Shown here piece after piece: positions 47,801 through 64,000 of a stretch of DNA of 64,000 nt (position 1 is its first letter; each line of letters starts with the position of its first letter). Source of the stretch: Camarhynchus parvulus (taxonomy: Eukaryota; Chordata; Aves; Passeriformes; Thraupidae); the NCBI RefSeq assembly GCF_901933205.1, contig NW_022148545.1, positions 1 through 64,000 of the forward strand. The letters run 5' to 3'. The position numbers were made by a program, and so were the translations under genes. The notes beneath the pieces were generated by a model. The model was not told where the DNA came from and made no database searches. It saw only the letters and a program-made list of their open reading frames with translations.

Positions 47801-50312
47801 GGGCAGTTGGGGGGGCATTTGGGGCGGTTTGTGGGGGGTTGGGTCAGGATTTGGGGCAGGATTTGGGTATTTTGGGGCAGGATTTGGGGCAGGATTTGGG
47901 GCAGGATTTGGGGCAGGTTTCGGGTATTTTGGGGCAGGATTTGGGGCAGGTTTCGGGTATTTTGGGGCAGGATTTGGGTCAGGATTTGGGTATTTTGGGT
48001 CGAGGATTTGGGTATTTTGGGTCAGGATTTGGGTATTTTGGGGCAGGTTTCGGGTATTTTGGGGCAGGATTTGGGGCAGGATTTGGGTATTTTGGGTCAG
48101 GATTTGGGTATTTTGGGTCAGGATTTGGGTATTTTGGGGCAGGATTTGGGGTATTTTGGGGCAGGATTTGGGGTATTTTGGGGCAGGATTTGGGGCAGGA
48201 TTTGGGTATTTTGGGTCAGGATTTGGGTATTTTGGGTCAGGATTTGGGTATTTTGGGGCAGGATTTGGGGCAGGATTTGGGTATTTTGGGGCAGGATTTG
48301 GGGCAGGATTTGGGGCAGGATTTGGGGCAGGATTTGGGTATTTTGGGGCAGGATTTGGGGCAGGATTTGGGGCATTTTGGGGCAGGATTTGGGGCAGGAT
48401 TTGGGGCAGGATTTGGGTATTTTGGGGCAGGATTTGGGGGGTCTCTCTTACGTTTCATGCGGCTCCAGAGCTGCCCCCCCCCCTTCTTCCCCTTGGGGGG
48501 GGGTCCCTCTCCTCCGTAGTGGGGGGAGGGGTAGGGGGCGGAGCCTCCCGGGGGGGTCCCGCCGCCCCCCCCCGCCCCCCCCGCGCCCCCAGAGCCCCCC
48601 ATGGCGTGGGGGGCTGGGGGGCGGGGGGGGGCTGGGGGGTCCCGAAGGGCGAAGCCTCGTCCAGGCCGGGCACGGGGGGCTGCTGGGGGGGGAGGGGCAC
48701 GGGGGGGTCAGGGGGGTCCCGGACGTGGGGACCCCTCCCCAAACCCCCCAGCCCCCCGAGCCCCCCTTACCTGGCCCAGGCCGCTCTGCTGCTGCTGGGG
48801 GGGGGCGGGGGGGGGCGGCTGCTGCTGCTGGGGGGGAGGGGCGGGGTAGGAGCCCCCTCCCCCCGCGGGGTACGGGGGGGCCGTGGGGGCGCCATAGCCG
48901 GGGTACACGCCCTGGGGGGAGGGGGGGGGAGAGACCCCGGAATTAACAATGGTACGGCCCAGAGACCCCCGGAATTAACAATGGTACGGCCCAGAGAGAC
49001 ACCCCCGGAATTAACAATGGTACGGCCAAGAGACCCCCGATTAATGGTACAGCCCAGAGACCCTCCCTTACTTAAAATAATGGTATGGACCACAGAGACC
49101 CCCCTTAAATTAACAATGGTACAGCCCTGAGACCCTCCCCCAGATCAGAGACCCCTAAAATCAGCAATGGTACAGCCCAGGACCCCCTTAAATTAACAAT
49201 GGTACAGCCCGGAGCCCCCTCCCAGCCCCAAGGAACCCCCAGCCCCAATGGGGGTCTCACCATGGGGCAGCCGTACCCATAGGGGCAGCAGTACCCCATT
49301 CCCGGGTGAAGCCCCCAGCCCCGTTTGAGCCCCAATGAAGCCCCCAGCCCCAATTAAAGCCCCAATGAAGCCCCCAGCCCCATTTCAGCCCCAATGAAGC
49401 CCCCAGCCCCAATTTGCCCCTCACCATGGGGTAGTAGTATCCATAGGGGTAGTAGCCCCCCCCGTAGGGCTGGTACCACTGGTAGTACTGGGGTGCACCC
49501 CCGAAACACACAGAGGGAGACCCCCCAAAACACAGAGGCCGCCAACAGGGTTAGAGACCCCCCCGAAACACACAGAGAGACACCCCCCAAAACACAGAGA
49601 GACCCCCCCCAAAACACACAGAGACCCCCAGACACAGAGACCCCCAAACACAGAGACCCCTAAAACAGAGACCCCCAAACACAGAGACCGCCCCCAGAAT
49701 GCAGAGACCCCCCCCAAAATAGAGAGAAACCCCCCCAGACAGACCCCCCAAAACAGAGAGAGACCCTAAAACACAGAGAGAAACCCCCCAAACCCACAGA
49801 AACCCCCCCAAAAAACCCAGAGACCCCCCAAAACAGAGAGAGCCTCCCCCCAAACACAGACAGAGAACGCCCCCCCAAACATCCCCCCTTAAGGCCGCCC
49901 AGACCCCCCAAACTCCTCAAACACCCAAAACCGCCCCCAAATCCCCCCAGACTCCCCCCAGCGATCCCAAATCCCCCCGACCCCCCAATCCCCCCATTTC
50001 CCACCTGCGCTCCGCCCTGCGCCCCCGCCGCGGCCTTGCCGCCGCCGCCCGCCGCCGCTTTGCTGATGCTGGCCAGCGCCTGCCGCGCCTTCTCCCACTC
50101 GGGGTTCTCGGGGGGCGCCGGGGGCTCCTCCCGCGCGGGGCCGGCAGCGCCGGGAGCGGCTCCGGGAGCGGCGCCGAGCGCGAACGGGGCGGCCCTGAGG
50201 GAGCAACGGAGCGGCCGGCGGTGAAACCGGCCCCGCTCCGCCCGCCCCGCCCCTCCCTCCCCTCCCGGAGCTGCTCTCACCACTCGCGTTGGTCGCCCAG
50301 GTTGGCGGCCAT
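35735..50312 (-). CDS. LENG8: LENG8, SAC3/GANP-domain protein, 15 coding exons recognised
   Basis: LENG8 is a nuclear SAC3/GANP/THP3-family protein linked to mRNA processing and export. From 5' to 3': [10 protein letters not shown] start, the [17 protein letters not shown] helix, a Tyr-rich [19 protein letters not shown] segment, Pro/Gln-rich exons, [40 protein letters not shown], a Ser/Arg stretch ([19 protein letters not shown]), [34 protein letters not shown], and the SAC3 domain ([61 protein letters not shown]), ending [13 protein letters not shown]. Damage: a one-base phase error in exon 5, exon 7 split by an internal array, and a one-base mismatch between exons 9 and 10. Confidence 0.93.
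35895..36540. repeat. gggctcagccccataagtgggg array
   Basis: LENG8 intron 14, part 1. Units of about 20-38 bp: first ggggctcggccccatagagaggggtgtgaaccccatatt (35965-36080), then ggctcagccccata(g/a)nn to 36500. Each unit is itself a small hairpin (ggggctcagcccc). Confidence 0.85.
36541..36880. repeat. 30-bp array with ten perfect CArG boxes (CCATATATGG)
   Basis: Units of cccatatatggacactgtggggttcccctg. CCATATATGG, an exact SRF CC(A/T)6GG site, starts at 36575, 36606, 36636, 36665, 36695, 36725, 36755, 36785, 36815 and 36844. Binding by SRF is an inference; the match is exact and palindromic. Confidence 0.9.
36881..37123. repeat. LENG8: Donor-side partial copy of LENG8 exon 14 and cccccgtgtcccc repeat
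   Basis: At about 37040-37080 a copy of the exon 14 end (GCATCAAGGC + GTACGT on the minus strand) with flanking gtgtccccc lies downstream of the true exon end at 37124. Otherwise the segment holds mixed CCCC-rich sequence. Confidence 0.7.
37124..37352 (-). CDS. LENG8: LENG8 exon 14, SAC3 domain helices
   Basis: 229 nt reading [20 protein letters not shown], then [40 protein letters not shown] and the segment ending GICIKA. Matches the winged-helix-preceding SAC3/GANP region of LENG8. Donor GTACGT. Confidence 0.95.
37353..37812. repeat. LENG8: Intron 13: gacagacagac microsatellite, cacattgtgggacccctcc array, partial exon 13 copy
   Basis: (gaca)n/(ggaca)n at 37370-37500; 30-bp units of cctccccacattgtgggacc at 37505-37630 and 37735-37805; between them a donor-side copy of exon 13 at about 37637-37685 ([16 protein letters not shown]) with its GTGGGC donor. 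Confidence 0.85.
37813..37942 (-). CDS. LENG8: LENG8 exon 13, SAC3 domain
   Basis: 130 nt reading [40 protein letters not shown] and NSG. FNQCQ..L..LY and EFTAYRILY are SAC3/GANP signature motifs. A partial copy of its 3' end lies downstream. Confidence 0.96.
38023..38091 (-). CDS. LENG8: LENG8 exon 12, SAC3 domain
   Basis: 69 nt (23 codons), phase 0: [20 protein letters not shown] and LEK. The RTxFTVxVYExHARIALE motif is diagnostic of the LENG8/SAC3D1/GANP fold. Confidence 0.96.
38092..38856 (-). repeat. LENG8: Array of about eight degenerate exon 11 3' ends plus donor
   Basis: On the minus strand the block TCAA(A/G)TCCCTG.GGCAGGACCTGA(CG) + GTGAG recurs near 38175, 38250, 38320, 38415, 38505, 38585, 38665 and 38755, at ~70-95-bp steps, with ggggcttcaa/aactgggcagg spacer. 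Variants include CTGAAATCCCTG, CTGAAATGTCTG and CTGGAATCCCAG. Confidence 0.82.
38857..38958 (-). CDS. LENG8: LENG8 exon 11
   Basis: 102 nt (34 codons): [20 protein letters not shown], then [14 protein letters not shown], acceptor gtgcag, donor GTGAGG. HW....DYA.ACEQ.KS.RQDLT is a conserved SAC3 block. Confidence 0.96.
38959..39433 (-). repeat. LENG8: Array with two donor-side copies of exon 10
   Basis: Copies of the exon 10 3' end (LTCAPD-ATMRPVP / [14 protein letters not shown]) with GTGAGTGA donors at about 39108-39150 and 39249-39290, embedded in gggtggattttggggat repeats with ~140-185-bp spacing. Confidence 0.88.
39434..39738 (-). CDS. LENG8: LENG8 exon 10
   Basis: 305 nt: a basic/proline start, then [20 protein letters not shown], a Gly/Ala/Pro linker, [32 protein letters not shown] and [15 protein letters not shown]. 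The GTC..(I/V)[17 protein letters not shown] motif is LENG8-specific. Its 2-nt start phase does not match the 2-nt end of exon 9, so an exon is missing or there is an indel. Confidence 0.93.
39739..40190. repeat. (gggggggaataat)n minisatellite
   Basis: About 400 bp of ggggg(g)aataat and ggggggaaat units, poly-G rich. Confidence 0.9.
40190..41248. repeat. (cccagtccctcccagt)n array, left arm of an inverted pair
   Basis: About 1 kb of 10-11-bp cccagtccct/cccattaacccc units. The right side of exon 9 carries the reverse-complement array (actgggaggg). The array grades into cccagtcccccagtt near the exon. Confidence 0.92.
41249..41371 (-). CDS. LENG8: LENG8 exon 9
   Basis: 123 nt: [20 protein letters not shown], then a Gly/Pro-rich run and GGAGKR, acceptor ccgcag, donor GTACGG. 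GSESDSS joins RRRS of exon 8 through a split serine, matching the SDSHSDSDSS region of mammalian LENG8. Confidence 0.8.
41372..42490. repeat. (actgggagggactgggatgga)n array, right arm of an inverted pair
   Basis: About 1.1 kb of 10-bp-based units (actgggaggg, actgggatgg, actgggaatggaact), with gataaactgggatggactggtttatactgg higher-order units towards the right. Reverse complement in type to 40190-41248. Confidence 0.92.
42491..42804. repeat. LENG8: ggattttttggggtgaattt repeat with a partial exon 8 donor copy
   Basis: G/T-rich intron. At about 42652-42672, tctcacctgcgccggccgtgcc repeats the exon 8 3' end and donor (true end at 42805). Confidence 0.7.
42805..43062 (-). CDS. LENG8: LENG8 exon 8, KKKRWE and Ser/Arg region
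   Basis: 258 nt: [20 protein letters not shown], a Gly/Ala/Pro/Arg-rich run, [20 protein letters not shown] and [28 protein letters not shown](M/V)K is a LENG8 signature; the Ser/Arg tail suggests nuclear speckle association. Confidence 0.94.
43063..43839. repeat. aaaaaccaaatttgggtca-type minisatellite
   Basis: About 40-60-bp units of gggggaaaaatccaaatttgggtcagg, changing to ggatttttggg near 43640. No exon. Confidence 0.75.
43840..45047 (-). repeat. LENG8: Array of five exon 7 3' ends with donors
   Basis: Five units of about 190-340 bp, each with (GPSAFTIDW...) coding-like sequence followed by GGTGGGTGAGAC donor sequence; exon-like ends at about 43840, 44183, 44420, 44662 and 44849. The two most downstream copies read [16 protein letters not shown], the family sequence. 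The other three are shortened ([32 protein letters not shown]). Confidence 0.9.
45047..45140 (-). CDS. LENG8: LENG8 exon 7 5' part (split exon)
   Basis: Reads [20 protein letters not shown] and ID, then GAEPCG before a GTGGGT donor; the family sequence is [16 protein letters not shown](L/V)LQARLQDG is a LENG8 hallmark. Upstream (EGDDF/TTLDA region) the frame is doubtful and the acceptor could not be placed; an extra T near 45135 may be an error. Confidence 0.75.
45141..46581. repeat. Intron 6: (aaaaatccatcccgaaaaaccc)n then (gggtgattttggggtcccc)n
   Basis: 45190-46000 is ~12- and 22-bp C/A-rich units; 46060-46560 is G/T-rich units of ~19-20 bp (gtgattttggggtcccc). The base skew flips near 46060. 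Confidence 0.85.
46582..46705 (-). CDS. LENG8: LENG8 exon 6
   Basis: 124 nt: [20 protein letters not shown], then [19 protein letters not shown] and H. P(G/T)GGLKF joins SRMK of exon 5 as in mammalian LENG8. Donor GTGAGT. Confidence 0.88.
46706..47745. repeat. (ggttaaatggggaaacacgg)n minisatellite
   Basis: About 1 kb of very regular units ggggttaaatgggg and aaacacgggg (10 and 20 bp), with a GGGG run every ~10 nt. Ends in (ggggaaaat)n. Confidence 0.95.
47746..48451. repeat. (gggcaggatttgggtatttt)n minisatellite
   Basis: About 600 bp of ggggcaggattt and gggtatttt units, ending at the exon 5 donor. Confidence 0.93.
48452..48681 (-). CDS. LENG8: LENG8 exon 5 (one-base phase error)
   Basis: Starts [20 protein letters not shown], then a Gly/Pro-rich stretch, [20 protein letters not shown] and QLWSRMK. 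QPPVPG(L/M)DE and KKG.QLW.RMK are LENG8 motifs, but they lie in different frames. The exon is 230 nt, one base away from fitting its neighbours. Long G/C homopolymers (up to ten) are the likely place of the error. Confidence 0.88.
48682..48770. other. LENG8 intron 4, short
   Basis: 89-nt intron, C-rich near the exon 5 acceptor; nothing else seen. Confidence 0.8.
48771..48911 (-). CDS. LENG8: LENG8 exon 4, Pro/Gln-rich
   Basis: 141 nt (47 codons): [40 protein letters not shown] and QQSGLGQ, phase 0, donor GTAAGG. Low-complexity Gln/Pro region, likely disordered. Confidence 0.9.
48912..49424 (-). repeat. LENG8: attaacaatggtacggcccagagaccccc array and partial exon 3 copy
   Basis: 48940-49205: ~33-bp units (aattaacaatggtacagcccagagacccc). 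49261-49305: donor-side copy of exon 3 ([13 protein letters not shown]) with GTGAGA. 49305-49420: 21-bp units cccaatgaagcccccagccc. Confidence 0.85.
49425..49487 (-). CDS. LENG8: LENG8 exon 3, Tyr-rich
   Basis: 63 nt (21 codons) reading [20 protein letters not shown] and M, phase 0. YYQWYQ.Y is diagnostic of LENG8. Donor GTGAGG. Confidence 0.95.
49488..50004. repeat. accccccaaaacacagagagac minisatellite
   Basis: About 350 bp of ~18-20-bp units (gagacccccaaacaca) followed by C-rich sequence. Confidence 0.85.
50005..50194 (-). CDS. LENG8: LENG8 exon 2
   Basis: 190 nt: [60 protein letters not shown] and [20 protein letters not shown] is invariant in LENG8. The tryptophan codon is split with exon 1. 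Confidence 0.95.
50281..50312 (-). CDS. LENG8: LENG8 exon 1, start codon
   Basis: ATG at 50312-50310 in a GGCC-ACC-ATGG-like context; encodes [10 protein letters not shown] plus a split Trp; donor GTGAGA. MAAN.GDQR is the LENG8 N-terminus. Confidence 0.93.
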
Positions 50313-50700
50313 GGTCGGGGGCCGCTCCCGCCGCCGGGGTCGCGATTGTCGCGACAGGAGCGCGGCCGCGGCTCCCGGGGGCCCAAGATGGCGGCGCCGC
50401 TGCCTCTCCCCTCACGGAGCCGCTTCCGGTCGCGCGCGCGGCGGGCGGCCAATGGGAGGGCGCGGGGGCGGTCGCGCGCGCGGCGAGCGACCAATGGGAG
50501 GGCGCGGGGCGGTCGCGCGCGCGGCGGGCGGCCAATGGGAGGGCGAGGGGCGGTACCGCGCGCGCGCGCGGCGAGCGGCCAATGGGGAGGGCGGAGCGCG
50601 AGGCAACGGTGGCCGCGCGAGGACAAAGTAACGGCGAAGGCGCGAGGGGGACGCGGGACGGCGGCCGCGAGGGGACAAAACGAGGGAGATGCACGAGCGC
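50313..50700 (-). promoter_or_regulatory. LENG8: LENG8 CpG-island promoter with four CCAAT boxes
   Basis: GC-rich, CpG-dense, no TATA. A YY1-type aagatggcggc at about 50385, an ETS-like cgcttccggt near 50421 and four ccaat elements at 50449, 50491, 50532 and 50579, each followed by ggga/ggg within 41-47-bp repeat units. CCAAT boxes are on the + strand, but NF-Y acts in either orientation. Confidence 0.7.
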
Positions 50701-51735
50701 GGGGATTTGGGGAGAATTCGGGGGATTTTGGGGCTCCAAGGGGAAGAATTGGGGGGGGGGTCCCTCTGTATCCACCCTCCCACCGCTCCACCCGCCCCTG
50801 GGGGGTCTCCAGCTCCCCATGACCCCCCACCCAAAATCCCCAATGGAGCCACAGCAGCTGAACCCCCCTGGGGACCCCAAAATTGGGGGGTTGTTCCCCA
50901 AAATTGGGGATTTTAGCCCCAAAATTGGGGGTCTGGGCCCCCAGAATTGGGAGATTTACCCCCAAAATTGGGGATTTTAATTCCCAAAACTGAGGGGTTT
51001 CAGCCCCAAAACCCGGGGGTGTGTTCCCCAAAACTGGGAGTTCTTCATGTCCAAAATTGGGAGTTTTGAACCCCAAACCAGCGGATTCCACCCCAAACCA
51101 GCGGATTTCACCCCAAACCAGCGGATTTCATCCCAAAATGGGGACTTTTAACCCAAACCCGGGGATTTCACCCCAAACCAGGAGGTTTTTACCCAAAACC
51201 CCAGGGGATTTTTAACCCCAGAATTGGGATTTGTTTAACCCAAAATTGGGATTTTTTAACCCCAAAATTGGGACTTTTTACCCAAACCCCGCAGATTTCT
51301 CCCCAAACTGGAGAATTTCACCCCAAACCGGGTGGAGTTTAAACCCCAATTTTGGGACTGTTTAACCCAAAATTTAGGATTTTTTAACGCCAAAATTGGG
51401 GATTTTTTAACCCCAAATTTGTGTTTTTAACCCCCAAATTGGGATTTTTTTTAACCCAAAATTGGGATTGTTTTAACCCCAAAATCGGGATTTCTTTAAC
51501 CCCAAAATTGGGATTTTTTTTTAACCCAAAATTGGGATTTCTTTAACCCCAAAATTGGGATTTTTTTAACCCAAATTTGGGACTTTTTGACCCCAAATTC
51601 GGGATTTTTAACCCAAATTTTGTGATTTTTTTTTAACCCCAAATTCGGCATTTTTGACCCAAACCCCGCCGATTTCCCCCCGCCCCTCCCCCCCCCCCCC
51701 AATAAATAACTCAATAAATTCACCAAAAACACCAA
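50701..51735. repeat. Intergenic ttttaaccccaaaattggga minisatellite
   Basis: Between the LENG8 promoter and the U2AF2 3' end. About 22-25-bp units of (aaccccaaaattgggattttt); from 51060 ttcaccccaaaccagcgga variants. No gene seen. Confidence 0.8.
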
Positions 51736-51739
51736 AACC

Positions 51740-52106
51740 ACCAAAAACTGGAAAAATCGTTTAATCCCGTCGGGGGGGAAGGGGGGATGGGGTTGGGGAG
51801 GGGCGCTCGGGGGGGTTCCCCTCCCCCCCTTTTGCCGCCGCCCCTCCCCCCTTTTCCCGCCAATACCAAAAAACGCCGCGGGGGGTGGGGGGTGGGGGGA
51901 GGGGCGATGGGTGCGGGGGGGGGAGGGGCGATGGGTGGGGGAGGGGCGGCCGAAGCTACAACGAGAAACCAGCGCGGGGTGGGGGAGGGGAGAGAGGGGG
52001 GCGGGGTTTTTGGGGGGGGGGGAAACCGCGGGAAATGGGGGGGAAAGGGGGCGGGGCCGCGGCCGGGGGGCGGGGCCGCGGCCGGGGGGCGGGGCCGGGG
52101 GCGGGG
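51740..52106 (-). other. U2AF2: U2AF2 3' UTR
   Basis: About 360 nt, very G-rich on the + strand (C-rich in mRNA). It ends near an ATTAAA signal (51765-51760 on the minus strand), followed by a GU-rich ttttggtggttttggtg element that would serve as the downstream cleavage signal. Confidence 0.7.
51760..51765 (-). terminator. U2AF2: U2AF2 poly(A) signal ATTAAA
   Basis: TTTAAT on the + strand; the GU-rich downstream element 10-40 nt beyond it supports use. Confidence 0.7.

Positions 52107-64000
<11,894 letters not shown>

Noticed and set aside
47636..49130. 436- and 494-codon plus-strand frames ([12 protein letters not shown]...)
   Set aside because: Repeat translation in LENG8 introns, antisense to real exons.

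Overview
The window is vertebrate nuclear DNA. Its GC-rich, compact genes, short introns built almost entirely of C/A- or G/T-rich minisatellites, CpG-island promoters and lack of any recognisable interspersed transposon point to a bird, most likely one of the small GC-rich 'dot' microchromosomes. That origin is an inference; the species cannot be read from the sequence. No bacterial, viral, tRNA or rRNA gene was seen.

Four genes are recognisable by their protein families, all with relatives on human 19q13.4. (1) TNNT1, slow skeletal troponin T, + strand, 303-12661; its first exons lie off the left edge. (2) PPP1R12C, the protein phosphatase 1 regulatory subunit MBS85, + strand, 12867-33652. 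It starts only 155 bp after the TNNT1 poly(A) signal and has the same order and orientation as in human. (3) LENG8, a SAC3/GANP-family mRNA-export-type protein, - strand, 50312-35735, convergent with PPP1R12C around a short AT-rich 3' end island (34.0-34.3 kb). (4) U2AF2, the large subunit of the U2AF splicing factor, - strand, from beyond 64000 down to 52107, in tandem with LENG8. The genes are unrelated in function (muscle thin filament, myosin phosphatase targeting, mRNA processing/export, 3' splice-site recognition), so this is a synteny block and not a functional cluster.

The outstanding feature is structural. Almost every intron is a tandem array, and many arrays have absorbed the edge of the neighbouring exon. 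Copies of an exon's 5' part with its splice acceptor lie upstream of the intact exon. Copies of an exon's 3' part with its splice donor lie downstream. This holds in all four genes and gives ladders of decoy splice sites: an exact 80-bp ladder at PPP1R12C exon 1, eight copies at U2AF2 RRM1, about nine at a LENG8 exon, and an exact 150-bp ladder in TNNT1. Several exons are broken in ways these conserved proteins would not tolerate (two TNNT1 indels, a split LENG8 exon, a damaged U2AF2 UHM exon, a missing PPP1R12C ankyrin segment). Some of this may therefore be assembly or consensus error in hard repeats; raw long reads and RNA-seq would decide.

Other notable points are ten perfect CArG boxes at about 30-bp spacing in a LENG8 intron, two exons enclosed by opposite-strand (inverted) minisatellite arms, a 20-bp palindrome of two CREs at a PPP1R12C splice acceptor, and four CCAAT boxes in the LENG8 promoter.
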